Under the pieces are notes generated by a model. That model did not search any database and was not told the origin of the DNA. It saw only the letters and a program-made list of their open reading frames with translations. Both the position numbers and the translations under genes were made by a program. A DNA stretch of 64,000 nucleotides, from positions 6,015,501 through 6,079,500 of the forward strand of contig NC_021191.1 of NCBI RefSeq assembly GCF_000389965.1. Direction: 5' to 3'. Numbering within the stretch: position 1 is the first letter of the stretch; each line of letters starts with the position of its first letter. Below, in pieces: positions 1 to 8,167 of this stretch. Origin of the DNA: Actinoplanes sp. N902-109. GTDB taxonomy: Bacteria > Actinomycetota > Actinomycetes > Mycobacteriales > Micromonosporaceae.

Positions 1-738
1 CGGGGTGAGCACCGCCGCCATCGCCTCGGCCCAGGTGGGCGCCAGCGGGTTGGGGGCGGTGTTCTTCAGCGCCTGCCAGTCCCCGATCGGCGGGCCGGGC
101 ACGTCGACCTCGGCCCGGTAGTCCATCGCCACCGCGGTGAAACCGGCGTCGCGGACCGCCCGCAGCAGGTCCCGCTCGTCGAAACCGGTCATCGCCGGGA
201 TCCGGGGGTACGCACCCCGCACCCGCTCGGCGAGCGCCGCAACCGGCCCGGGGTCGAGGCCGAGCAGGGTGGGCGTACCGGGGAAGGAGTTGATCGGCTC
301 GAAGACGGACAGCCGCCCGCCGGGCCGCAGCACCCGCCGGAATTCCGCGAAGGCCGCGGCCTTGTCGTCCACATAGATGAGCACCGAGCGGGTGACGACG
401 ACGTCCACGGAGGCGTCCGGGACGGCACCCAGGTCGTCGGCGGCGGCCCGCACGAAGGAACAGCGCGGGTCGCCGCCGGTGCTCGCCGCGCACTGCCGCA
501 GCAGGTCGTCGGAGATGTCGCTGAAGACGACCCGGCCGGTGCCGCCGACCCGGTCGAGCGCACCGAGCGCGAGCAGCCCGGTGCCGGTGCCGACGTCCAG
601 CACGGTGTCCCCGGTGGCGATCCGCGCCCGGTCGAGCACGCCGTCGCGGAAGGCCAGCAACTGCGGCGCGAAATACTGCCGGATGTGCTCGTCCCCGCCG
701 TCGCGGCGGCGCAGCAACCAGGTCGCCCACTCGTCCAC
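1..738 (-). CDS. class I SAM-dependent methyltransferase, 3' end beyond window
   Basis: Predicted cytosolic methyltransferase of unknown substrate. Read on the minus strand, the protein has the SAM-binding motif I LDVGTGTGLLALGAL about 50 residues in, an acidic end of beta-2 (VVFSDIS), the DDLG-AVPDASVDVV motif II region and RRVLRPGGRLSVFEPI, the usual post-motif sequence of the UbiE/Methyltransf_11 type. The frame is still open at base 1, so the C-terminus is missing. The start is set at a GTG giving VDEWATWLLRRRDGGD; no ATG and no strong ribosome site is visible, and the frame reads further upstream, so the start is uncertain. It lies 20 bp after the small MFS partner gene on the same strand and may be its last operon member. 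Family is sure, substrate is not. Confidence 0.8.
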   Translation of the reverse strand, partial: MDEWATWLLRRRDGGDEHIRQYFAPQLLAFRDGVLDRARIATGDTVLDVGTGTGLLALGALDRVGGTGRVVFSDISDDLLRQCAASTGGDPRCSFVRAAADDLGAVPDASVDVVVTRSVLIYVDDKAAAFAEFRRVLRPGGRLSVFEPINSFPGTPTLLGLDPGPVAALAERVRGAYPRIPAMTGFDERDLLRAVRDAGFTAVAMDYRAEVDVPGPPIGDWQALKNTAPNPLAPTWAEAMAAVLTP

Positions 739-758
739 CGGGTCACCGTACCGGTTGC

Positions 759-866
759 TCAGAACAACTTGGCCGCAGTGATGCCGGTCTCTATCACGCC
801 GTACCCGAGCAGCACGGTGACCAGGGCCCAGGACAGCACCAGCCGGACGGTCGAGGTCTGCTTCAT
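759..866 (-). CDS. 35-residue membrane protein, MFS transporter small-subunit type
   Basis: A 35-residue product beginning MKQTSTVRLVLSWALVTV and ending AAKLF, essentially one transmembrane helix. Its ATG overlaps the TGA of the preceding MFS gene as ATGA (863-866), so translation is coupled to the transporter. Short one-helix proteins directly after oxalate/formate-antiporter-type MFS genes recur in actinobacteria and are sometimes annotated as the MFS transporter small subunit; I recall this from family knowledge and did not search for it. It probably sits in the membrane beside the transporter. The coupling and the clean hydrophobic profile make a chance open frame unlikely. Confidence 0.7.
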   Translation of the reverse strand: MKQTSTVRLVLSWALVTVLLGYGVIETGITAAKLF

Positions 867-2254
867 GCCACTGTCTCCTTCTCCGGCGCCGGGGCCGGCT
901 CGTGGTAGCGCTCGGGCACCGCCTGCACCAGCAGGTTCGCGATGAAGCCGACGGCGAGCACCCCGACCATCGTGTAGAGCGCCGGCTGGTAGGCCGACGC
1001 GGTGAGCGTGCCCGGCTTGCCCTGCGCGTCCAGGAAGCCGTTGACGATCAGCGGGCCGGCCACGCCCGCCGCGGACCAGGCGGTGAGCAGCCGCCCGTGG
1101 ATCGCGCCGACCTGGAAGGTGCCGAACATGTCGCGCAGGTACGCCGGGATGGTGGCGAACCCGCCGCCGTAGAAGGACAGGATCACCCCGGCCAGCAGCA
1201 CGAACACCGCCACCACGGAGTCGCCGATCGAGGCCAGCAGGGCGTACAGGATCATGCCGACGCCCAGATAGACCAGATAGATCCGCTTGCGCCCGATGAG
1301 GTCCGAGGTGGTCGACCAGAGGAACCGGCCGGCCATGTTGAACAGCGAGAGCACCCCGACGAAGCCCGCCGCGGTAGCCACCGCGACCTCGCTCCTGCCG
1401 TCGCCGCCGCGGAAGAAGTCCTGGATCATCGGGCTGGCCTGCTCCAGGATGCCGATGCCCGCGGTGACGTTGCAGAACAGCACGATCCACAACAGCCAGA
1501 ACGTGCGCGTCTTGATCGCGTTGGCCGCCGACACGCTGGCCGTGGTGACCAGCGGCTTCGCTGTGACGGTGGCCGGGTCGAAGCCCTCGGGCCGCCAGCC
1601 GTCGGCGGGCACCCGCATGGTGACGACGCCGAACATCATGACGACGAAGTAGCCGAGGCCCAGGGTCAGGAACAGCGCCACCAGCGCGCCCCCGTTCGCC
1701 GTCGACGTCGCCACGTCGGGGTCGTAGCCCGGGTCGTACGCGGACAGCAGCTGCCGCGACAGCGGGCTGGCGATCAGCGCGCCGCCGCCGAAGCCCATGA
1801 TCGCCAGGCCGGTGGCCAGGCCGGGCCGGTCCGGGAACCACTTGATCAGCGTGGACACCGGCGAGATGTAGCCGATGCCCAGCCCGATGCCGCCGATCAC
1901 GCCGTAGCCGAGGTAGACCAGCCACAACTGCTCGGTGGCGATGCCCAGCGCCCCGACCAGGAAGCCGGCCGCCCAGAAGCACGCGGAGACGAACATGGCC
2001 TTGCGCGGGCCGTTGCGCTCCACCCAGGTGCCGCCGACGGCCGCGGACAGGCCGAGCATCACGATCGCGATGCTGAAGATGATCCCGACCGCGGTGGCCG
2101 AGGAGTCGAAGTGCGCGATGAACGAGTTCTTGTAGACGCTGGTGGCATACACCTGGCCGATGCACAGGTGCACCGACAACGCGGCCGGTGGGATCAGCCA
2201 CCGGCTGAAGCCGGGCGGTGCCACGGAACGACTGCGGTCCAGGGCAGACAGCAT
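863..2254 (-). CDS. OFA-family (oxalate/formate antiporter-like) MFS transporter
   Basis: A 463-residue, 12-helix major facilitator protein. The N-terminus RWLIPPAALSVHLCIGQVYATSVYKN is characteristic of the OFA family, followed by a first-half loop motif GGTWVERNGPRKAMF and a second-half LIGRKRIYLVYLGVG loop. Members exchange small carboxylates (oxalate/formate) or are orphan carriers; the substrate here cannot be read from sequence. The ATG at 2254 was chosen because AGGAGG lies 6 bases upstream; a longer reading frame adds nine residues but has no such site. The stop overlaps the start of the one-helix partner gene. No formyl-CoA transferase or oxalyl-CoA decarboxylase gene lies nearby, so an oxalate role is not supported by context. 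Confidence 0.88.
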   Translation of the reverse strand: MLSALDRSRSVAPPGFSRWLIPPAALSVHLCIGQVYATSVYKNSFIAHFDSSATAVGIIFSIAIVMLGLSAAVGGTWVERNGPRKAMFVSACFWAAGFLVGALGIATEQLWLVYLGYGVIGGIGLGIGYISPVSTLIKWFPDRPGLATGLAIMGFGGGALIASPLSRQLLSAYDPGYDPDVATSTANGGALVALFLTLGLGYFVVMMFGVVTMRVPADGWRPEGFDPATVTAKPLVTTASVSAANAIKTRTFWLLWIVLFCNVTAGIGILEQASPMIQDFFRGGDGRSEVAVATAAGFVGVLSLFNMAGRFLWSTTSDLIGRKRIYLVYLGVGMILYALLASIGDSVVAVFVLLAGVILSFYGGGFATIPAYLRDMFGTFQVGAIHGRLLTAWSAAGVAGPLIVNGFLDAQGKPGTLTASAYQPALYTMVGVLAVGFIANLLVQAVPERYHEPAPAPEKETVA

Positions 2255-2317
2255 GGGGTGCCTCCTGATCAATAGAGCCACATCATCGACCGGGTGGAAT
2301 GTCCCCGCAACAAATAA

Positions 2318-2343
2318 GGGGCCGCCGGTCGCCCGGCGGCCCC
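2318..2343 (-). terminator. intrinsic terminator after the GH2 gene
   Basis: A perfect 11-bp inverted repeat (GGGGCCGCCGG / CCGGCGGCCCC) with a 4-base loop lies 14 bp past the stop codon of the GH2 gene. Read on the minus strand the stem is followed by CTTATTTG, a short T-rich stretch. It separates the glycosidase from the MFS gene downstream. Confidence 0.8.
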
Positions 2344-2357
2344 CTGTCTGCGCTCGA

Positions 2358-4847
2358 TCAACTACCCGAGGTGTACAGCTCCTTGATCTCGGTGGCCGAC
2401 AGCGCCCGGTCGAACAGGTGCACCTGGTCCACCGTGCCGTCCAGGTAGTCCACCGGGTTGCCGCCGTACTTGCCGCGGCCGATCACGGTGTTGCCGGTCG
2501 GGGCGGCCTGCGGCTGGCAGGCGCTGACCGAGCCGGCCGGCTCGCCGTCGACGTAGAGCCGCAGCTCGCCCTTGACCGAGTCGCGGACGCCGACGAGGTG
2601 ATACCACTGGCCGACGTTCGGCTTGGCCGGCGCGAGCGCCCGCACCCCGGCGAAGCTCATCGCGAAGCGCTGGTCCGCGCCGGAGTACTGCAGGAAGAAG
2701 TCGCTGTTGCCGGCCCCGTCCTGGCTGACCACGGTCTGGAACGCGCCGTCCGCCTTGTCCAGCTTCACCCACGCGGAGGCGGTGTAGTCCGAGGCGGTGT
2801 TCAGGATCGGGGCGCCCGTGTCGGCGTACTGGGAGGAGCCGTTGAGCACCAGGCCCTGACCGTTCTTGCCGTCGCCGTAGGCCGGGCCACCGACCAGCGT
2901 GGCGTCGTGGTCGCCCGCGGTGTCCTCGGTCGTGCCGTTCAGCGGGTAGGCGGCCACCCCGTTCAGGCCGGGCGTGCCCGCCGGCGGCTGCGGGGTGTTG
3001 CCGGCGCTGCCGTCGGCCTTCTTGATGATCTCCTTGTTGACCTTCTTGACCTGCTTGAGGTCCATCTTGGCGACCTGGCGGTCATAGGTCCAGAAGCCGT
3101 TGAGCTCGCCCTCGACATCGGTGATCTGGGTGTAGATCGCCGCGCTGATGCCACAGGACTGCGCCGAGGTGATGACCGCCTTCTGGTTCGCCACGTACTT
3201 GGCCGTCAGCGTCTCGGAATCGGGTTCCATCTCGTACGCCTGCCCGTCGCCGAACCACATGTGGTTGGACACCTTGAGGCCGAAACCGCCGTGCTCGCCG
3301 TCGATCGACACGCGGGTCGCGTCCGGCGACGGCGTGGCCGGGCCGAGGTACTGGTGGTGGTCGATCACGTCGCCGCGGCCGGAGTCACCGTGCGAGTTGC
3401 AGCAGTTCACGCCGCTGTGCGCGTTGACCAGCCGGCTCGGGTCCTGGGCCTTGACCTCGTCGGCGATGCGGCCGGTGGCGGTGCGGTCCCACTCGCCCCA
3501 GCCCTCGTTGAACGGGATCCAGGCGATGATCGAGGTCCAGCTCTGGTGCTCGCGGACCATCTCGTGCAGCTCGGACTCGAACTGACCGCGCCACTGCTCC
3601 GGGATCGGGCCGGTGTTCGCCGCGGGCATGTCCTGCCAGACCAGCAGGCCCAGCTTGTCGGCCCAGTAGTACCAGCGGTCCGGCTCCACCTTGATGTGCT
3701 TGCGCACCGCGTTGAAGCCCATCTCCTTGTGCTGCTCCAGGTCGAACTTCAGCCCCTCGTCGGTGGGCGCGGTGTTCAGACCGTCCGGCCAGAAACCCTG
3801 GTCCAGGGTGGCCATGTTGAACAGGATCTTGCCGTTGAGCGCGATCCGCAGCTTGCCGTCGGCGCCCTTCTTGGTGCCGATCTCGCGCATGCCGAAGTAC
3901 GACTCGACCTCGTCGACCGTGGTACCGCCGTTCTTGAGCGTGACCTCCAGGTCGTACAGGAACGGGTCGTCCGGGCTCCAGAGCTTGGCCTTGGGGACCG
4001 GCAGGCGCAGTTCGGTGCCGGCCGGGCCGGTCACCGTACCGACGACCTTGCCCTTCTTCCTCGCGACCGCCTCGACCGTCAGGCCCTGCCCGCCGCCGGT
4101 GACGTTGGTGGTGAGCTTGAGCGCGTTGCCCGGCACGTCCGGGGTCTGCTTCAGGTCGGTGATGCCGGTCGCGGCGACCGGTTCCATCCACACCGTCCGC
4201 CAGATGCCGGAGCTGCCCTGGTAGAAGATGCCGTGGTCGCTCTGCCGGCGCTGCTTGCCGATGGGCTGGCCGGTGGCGTCGGTGAGGTCCTCGGCCCAGA
4301 CGATCAGCTCCTGCGGGCCGGTGCCCTTGAGCGCACCGGTGACATCGATGTCGAAACCGTCGTAACCGCCGCGGTGGGTGGCCACCTGGGTGCCGTTGAC
4401 GTACACCTTGGCGTCGTAGTCGACCGCCCCGAAGTGCAGCATCAGGTGCTGACCCCGGTCGATCTCCCAGTTCGCCGGCACGGTGAACGTGCGGCGGTAC
4501 CACATCCGGTCCTCGTGCCGCTGGATGCCGGACAGCGCCGACTCGATCGGGTACGGCACCAGCACGCGCTCGCCCAGCGACTGCCCGGCGGGCACCGCCT
4601 GGTTGACGTCGGCCTTCGCGAACTCCCACACCCCGTTGAGGTTCTGCCACCTGTCACGGACCAGCTGCGGGCGGGGGTACTCCGGCAGCGCGTTGTTCGG
4701 GCCGACCTCGTCGGTCCAGGGCGTCGCCAGCGGCGGGACACCCTTGTGCCAGGTCGGGGTGGCGGCAGCCTGGGCGGCGGGCGCGGCGGCGCCGACCGCT
4801 ATCAGCGTGAGGGCCGCCGCGGCGGCGAGATGCCGTCGTCTGATCAT
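2358..4847 (-). CDS. secreted glycoside hydrolase family 2 protein with C-terminal LamG domain
   Basis: An 829-residue exported beta-glycosidase. A Sec signal peptide (MIRRRHLAAAAALTLIAVGA, cleavage near AQAA) is followed by the GH2 sugar-binding jelly-roll (WQNLNGVWEFAKADVN, MWYRRTFTVPANWE), an Ig-like domain, a TIM barrel with RKHIKVEPDRWYYWADKLGLLVWQDMP, the acid/base motif IPFNEGWGEWD and the probable nucleophile glutamate in SIDGEHGGFG. The last roughly 190 residues form a concanavalin-like LamG fold (AAYPLNGTTEDTAGDHDATL, YTASAWVKL) probably used for carbohydrate binding. Substrate (galactoside, glucuronide, mannoside) cannot be assigned. The ATG at 4847 has AAGGGA 7 bases upstream; an in-frame TTG two codons earlier sits too close to it. 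Single-gene unit with its own terminator and an upstream inverted repeat. Confidence 0.92.
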   Translation of the reverse strand: MIRRRHLAAAAALTLIAVGAAAPAAQAAATPTWHKGVPPLATPWTDEVGPNNALPEYPRPQLVRDRWQNLNGVWEFAKADVNQAVPAGQSLGERVLVPYPIESALSGIQRHEDRMWYRRTFTVPANWEIDRGQHLMLHFGAVDYDAKVYVNGTQVATHRGGYDGFDIDVTGALKGTGPQELIVWAEDLTDATGQPIGKQRRQSDHGIFYQGSSGIWRTVWMEPVAATGITDLKQTPDVPGNALKLTTNVTGGGQGLTVEAVARKKGKVVGTVTGPAGTELRLPVPKAKLWSPDDPFLYDLEVTLKNGGTTVDEVESYFGMREIGTKKGADGKLRIALNGKILFNMATLDQGFWPDGLNTAPTDEGLKFDLEQHKEMGFNAVRKHIKVEPDRWYYWADKLGLLVWQDMPAANTGPIPEQWRGQFESELHEMVREHQSWTSIIAWIPFNEGWGEWDRTATGRIADEVKAQDPSRLVNAHSGVNCCNSHGDSGRGDVIDHHQYLGPATPSPDATRVSIDGEHGGFGLKVSNHMWFGDGQAYEMEPDSETLTAKYVANQKAVITSAQSCGISAAIYTQITDVEGELNGFWTYDRQVAKMDLKQVKKVNKEIIKKADGSAGNTPQPPAGTPGLNGVAAYPLNGTTEDTAGDHDATLVGGPAYGDGKNGQGLVLNGSSQYADTGAPILNTASDYTASAWVKLDKADGAFQTVVSQDGAGNSDFFLQYSGADQRFAMSFAGVRALAPAKPNVGQWYHLVGVRDSVKGELRLYVDGEPAGSVSACQPQAAPTGNTVIGRGKYGGNPVDYLDGTVDQVHLFDRALSATEIKELYTSGS

Positions 4848-4971
4848 GCGCAAGTCCCTTCGGAGCGGCGGTGACCCATCGATCGATGGTCACCCGGGGG
4901 AGCTCACACATTTCAACAAGGTTTCTCAGATAACGTCAAGATTACGAGCGAAGATTATCGATTGGTCGACA

Positions 4972-4988
4972 CAATCCAACATGGATTG
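4972..4988. promoter_or_regulatory. inverted repeat in the GH2/cutC divergent promoter region
   Basis: CAATCC-AACAT-GGATTG is a perfect 6-bp inverted repeat with 5-base spacer in an AT-rich stretch (about 4915-5000) between the divergently transcribed glycosidase and cutC. It is a plausible binding site for a sugar-responsive repressor of the glycosidase, but no regulator gene adjoins it. Confidence 0.35.
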
Positions 4989-5023
4989 ACATCTGTCTGG
5001 CGTTTTCCACCCAGGGTGGTCAG

Positions 5024-5722
5024 GTGTTCACACCGATGTGGGACGATGCCGCGGTGCCGGAATCGATCTTGGAAGTCATCGCGCTGACCGCTGCCGACGC
5101 CCGCGCCGCCGCCGAGGGTGGCGCCGACCGGATCGAACTGGTCTGCGACATGCACGCGCAGGGACTCACCCCGCCGGTCGAGACGTACGCGGCGGTCCGG
5201 GCCGCCGTCGACCTCCCGGTCCGGGTCATGCTGCGCACCGAGGCCGGGTACGAACTGAGCGACGCCCCCGCCGTCACCGAGGCGGCCCGGGAGCTGCGGG
5301 CCGCCGGGGCCGACGAGTTCGTGCTGGGCTTCCTCGACACCGACGGCAAGGTCGACGTCGCCGCCGTACGGACCGTGCTGGCCGAGATCGACGGCTGCCG
5401 CTGGACCTTCCACCGCGCGCTCGACCACGCCGGCGACCGGGCCGCCGCGTGGGACGCCATCGCCGGGCTGCCCGGCCTGGACGGCGTGCTCACCGCGGGC
5501 AGCCCGCGCGGCGTCGAGGCGGGCCTGGGCGCCCTGCTCAGCGATGCCACCCGCACCCCGCCGGTGCTGGTCGGCGGCGGCCTGCGTCAGCAGCACCTCG
5601 CTCCCCTGCTGGACGCCGGGGTGCGCGCGTTCCACACCGGCTCCGCGGTGCGCGCGGCCGGCGCCTGGGAAGCCCCGGTCGACCCGCACCTCGTCCGGCT
5701 GTGGCGCGGGCTGCTGCCGTAA
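5024..5722 (+). CDS. cutC: CutC family protein
   Basis: A 232-residue TIM-barrel protein of the CutC family, historically linked to copper homeostasis although its biochemical function is unsettled. Family hallmarks are SILEVIALTAADARAAAEGGADRIELV near the start, the GLTPP loop, VRVMLRT, the GADEFVLGFLDTDGKVD segment, TFHRALDHA, a VLTAGSPRGVEAG motif and the final LVGGGLRQQHLAPLLDAGVRAFHTG. Three starts are possible: GTG 5024 (with GGGTGG upstream), ATG 5036 and GTG 5054; the conserved part begins after the third. It is transcribed away from the glycosidase and converges on the UDP-glucose dehydrogenase gene, with only 3 bp between stop codons. Confidence 0.9.
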   Translation: MFTPMWDDAAVPESILEVIALTAADARAAAEGGADRIELVCDMHAQGLTPPVETYAAVRAAVDLPVRVMLRTEAGYELSDAPAVTEAARELRAAGADEFVLGFLDTDGKVDVAAVRTVLAEIDGCRWTFHRALDHAGDRAAAWDAIAGLPGLDGVLTAGSPRGVEAGLGALLSDATRTPPVLVGGGLRQQHLAPLLDAGVRAFHTGSAVRAAGAWEAPVDPHLVRLWRGLLP

Positions 5723-5725
5723 CCC

Positions 5726-7084
5726 TCAGACGCTCAGGCAGCGGTAGCCCATCCTGGCCAGCTTGTCGCGGTCGAGGCAGTGCCGCCCGTCCAGGATCAC
5801 CGGCGTACGCATGAGCGTGCCGAGCTTGGCCCAGTCCAGGTCCAGGTACTGCGACCACTCGGTGACCAGCACCACCGCGTCGCTGTCGTCGAACACGGTC
5901 GTCACGTCGGTCGCCAGGTACGGCACGAGGTCGGGCTGCTCGCGGCGGAACCGCTCGGCCGCCACCGGGTCGTGCAGGCTGATCCGGGCGCCCCGGTCGA
6001 GCAGCATCCGCGCGATGTCCAGCGCCGGGGCGTCGCGCAGGTCGTCGGTGTCCGGCTTGAACGCGAGCCCGAGCAACCCGATCCGGCGGCCCTTGAGGAT
6101 CCGCAGCTCCGCCAGCAGCCGGTCGACGACCAGCCGGCGCTGCAGCTGGTTGACCGAGCGGGCGGCGCTGACGATCGGCATCTCGTGGTGGTAGTCGGCG
6201 GCCGTGGCGATCAGCGCGGCGGTGTCCTTGCCGAAGCACGACCCGCCCCAGCCGATGCCCGGCTGCAGGAACCGCGGCCCGATCCGGGTGTCCAGCCCGA
6301 TGCCCCGGGTCACCTGGGTGATGTCGGCGCCGACCCGGCCGGCCAGCTGACCGATCTCGTTCGCGAAGCTGATCTTCAGGGCCAGGAAGGCGTTGGCCGC
6401 GTACTTGATCAGCTCGGCCGAGGCCAGGTCGGTCGAGACCATCGGCACCGCCCCGAGCTCGGCCGGGCGCGGCAGGTACGTCGGCGGGGTGAACGTCTGG
6501 TTGAGCAGCGTGCGGTAGAGCCGGTTGAGCACGTCCAGGCTGCGCGGGTTGTCCGAGCCGACCACCACCCGATCGGGGTACAGCGTGTCCTGGATCGCCG
6601 CGCCCTGCCGGAGGAACTCGGGGTTCGAGGCGACCGAGAACTCACCGTCGCTGCGCCGCTCGTGGGTGCGCTCGAACGACTCCCGCAGGATCGAGTCGAC
6701 CCAGTTGCTGCTGCCGATCGGCACGGTCGACTTGTTGACCACCACGGTGAACTCACCGGCGATGTGCGCGCCGACGCTCTCCGCCGCCGAGCGCAGATAC
6801 TTCAGGTCGGGGTTGCCGTCCGGCAGCGAGGGCGTCTGCACGGCGATGAACACCACGTCGGCGTCCGGCACCGCGCTGCCGTAGTCGGTGGTGAACCGCA
6901 GGTGATCGGCGGCGTCTGCGAGCAGCGCGTCCATGTGCGGCTCGTAGATCGGCGACTTGCCCGAGCTGAGCAGGTCGACCTTGGCCTGGTCGAGGTCGAC
7001 GCAGGTGACGTCATGACCGAGAAAGGCCAGGCAGACCCCGGTCGTCAGACCCACGTAACCGGTTCCCACGACACACACCCTCAT
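5726..7084 (-). CDS. ugd: UDP-glucose 6-dehydrogenase
   Basis: A 452-residue NAD-dependent nucleotide-sugar dehydrogenase, which oxidises UDP-glucose to UDP-glucuronate in two steps. The Rossmann start MRVCVVGTGYVGLTTGVCLA, the NAD-binding domain, the central helix EIGQLAGRVGADITQVTRGIGLD, the catalytic-cysteine motif GWGGSCFGKDT and the C-terminal GLAFKPDTDDLRDAPAL are all intact and the length is standard. The ATG has GGAGGAG 8 bases upstream. It stands alone rather than in a polysaccharide operon; a second, more distant dehydrogenase of the same superfamily is encoded at 49339-50646. UDP-glucose specificity is the family default, not proven. Confidence 0.93.
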   Translation of the reverse strand: MRVCVVGTGYVGLTTGVCLAFLGHDVTCVDLDQAKVDLLSSGKSPIYEPHMDALLADAADHLRFTTDYGSAVPDADVVFIAVQTPSLPDGNPDLKYLRSAAESVGAHIAGEFTVVVNKSTVPIGSSNWVDSILRESFERTHERRSDGEFSVASNPEFLRQGAAIQDTLYPDRVVVGSDNPRSLDVLNRLYRTLLNQTFTPPTYLPRPAELGAVPMVSTDLASAELIKYAANAFLALKISFANEIGQLAGRVGADITQVTRGIGLDTRIGPRFLQPGIGWGGSCFGKDTAALIATAADYHHEMPIVSAARSVNQLQRRLVVDRLLAELRILKGRRIGLLGLAFKPDTDDLRDAPALDIARMLLDRGARISLHDPVAAERFRREQPDLVPYLATDVTTVFDDSDAVVLVTEWSQYLDLDWAKLGTLMRTPVILDGRHCLDRDKLARMGYRCLSV

Positions 7085-7212
7085 GCCCGTACTCCTCCGT
7101 GCTCACCTCCGGGTTGCGACCACCCGGTCCGTGGAACGGTAATCCGTCGGGTCACGCCTACCGGCACAGGCCCTCTGACGGGCGGGCCGCGACAGTGGCA
7201 AGGACCACAGCT

Positions 7213-7437
7213 GTGACGTCCCCGCTGAGCTGGCTGCGCCGGCACGACCCGCAGCTCGCCGCCGGGCGCCGGGCGGCCCGCGTGGCCCTGGTCGCCTGCC
7301 TGGGGCTTCTCTGCCTGCCGCTGTCCGCTCGACCGGGCTGCCATGGCACCGTACGCCCTGGTCGGGCGCGACGACCTCGACCGCATCCCCGGCCGCCCGG
7401 GACGCACCGGCCCGATCCCCGCCGTCAACCTCACCTG
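7213..7437 (+). pseudogene. frameshifted N-terminal relic of a FUSC-family membrane protein
   Basis: From GTG 7213 (AAGGA upstream) the frame reads SWLRRHDPQLAAGRRAARVALVACLG, then degenerates. A shift to the next frame around 7307-7310 restores ACRCPLDRAAMAPYALVG, then RIPGRPGRTGP up to a TGA near 7437. Together these match the start of FUSC (fusaric-acid-resistance-like) proteins, whose first helix runs LRRxDPxLxxxRRAARVxxVACxxFYxCRYxLDxPVMAxYALFGA. Only about 75 residues of a family of 400-700 remain, split over two frames, so this is read as a decayed gene. The reference pattern is from memory; a protein search would settle it. Confidence 0.6.
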
Positions 7438-7444
7438 ACCGCGG

Positions 7445-7957
7445 TCACGACAGCGGATGGGCGATCCCGTTGGCATGATCGGTGACCGCGGCCCCGACCA
7501 CCTGCGCCCGCACCGGCAACATCTCCAGACACCGCCGCACAGCCGCCCCCATGTGCGGATTCGGCACCCGCAACGAAACCGTGCAGTGCGGCACCCACCG
7601 CCCGGGCCCATAGTGCTCCCACACCTCGACCCCCTTGGCGGTCAACCGCTCATGCACGGCCCGATGATGCTCCAGCAACCCCACGGCCGGCACGACCCCC
7701 AGCCACAGCACCCGTCCCACGAACTGCCCCACGAAATCCATGTCCACGCTCAGCCCGCGCCCCACCGCCATCCCGTCCAGCGCCCCCGCGACAGCCTCCG
7801 GCGCCAACCGCCGCGAGGCCGCCAGCGACACATGCGGCCGATGCCGGACGTCCAACGACCCCATCGTCGGAATGCCCTCGGCCTCCAACGCCCGCCACAA
7901 CGCCCGGATCCGGCGAGTCGCATCACCATCCAGGTACAGCTCCAGTGCAGCAACCAC
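7445..7957 (-). CDS. 2H phosphoesterase (2'-5' RNA ligase / LigT-like)
   Basis: A 170-residue protein with the two histidine motifs of the 2H phosphoesterase fold: HRPHVSLAASRRL around residue 40 and VPHCTVSLRV around residue 120, each of the H-x-[ST] type. These form the paired catalytic site for hydrolysis of 2'-3' cyclic or 2'-5' phosphodiesters in RNA or nucleotides. The substrate is unknown. The GTG start lacks a strong ribosome site but no better start is available. It stands just upstream (in reading order) of nothing on its strand and is separated by about 210 bp from the Ntn-hydrolase operon, so it is probably a single gene. Confidence 0.8.
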   Translation of the reverse strand: MVAALELYLDGDATRRIRALWRALEAEGIPTMGSLDVRHRPHVSLAASRRLAPEAVAGALDGMAVGRGLSVDMDFVGQFVGRVLWLGVVPAVGLLEHHRAVHERLTAKGVEVWEHYGPGRWVPHCTVSLRVPNPHMGAAVRRCLEMLPVRAQVVGAAVTDHANGIAHPLS

Positions 7958-8167
7958 CAGCCCACCCTACGGAGAGTGGATCATCGAGGTCCGCCACGGG
8001 CTCGAAGTCTCCTCACCGCCCGGGACCTGCCAGGCACAGATTGCCGGAGCGATCGCCCACATCGGACAAATCAGTTACCCCAGCGGTGCTGCCCCGCCGC
8101 ACGCGCCCGACACCGTGGCCCGAAGTTGCGACCGCTTCGCCCGACGGTGCCCACTGCACCGAGGCGG

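Noticed and set aside
2142..4874. 910-codon plus-strand frame opposite the GH2 gene
   Set aside because: Val/Arg/His-rich shadow; the minus strand has signal peptide, GH2 catalytic motifs and a terminator.
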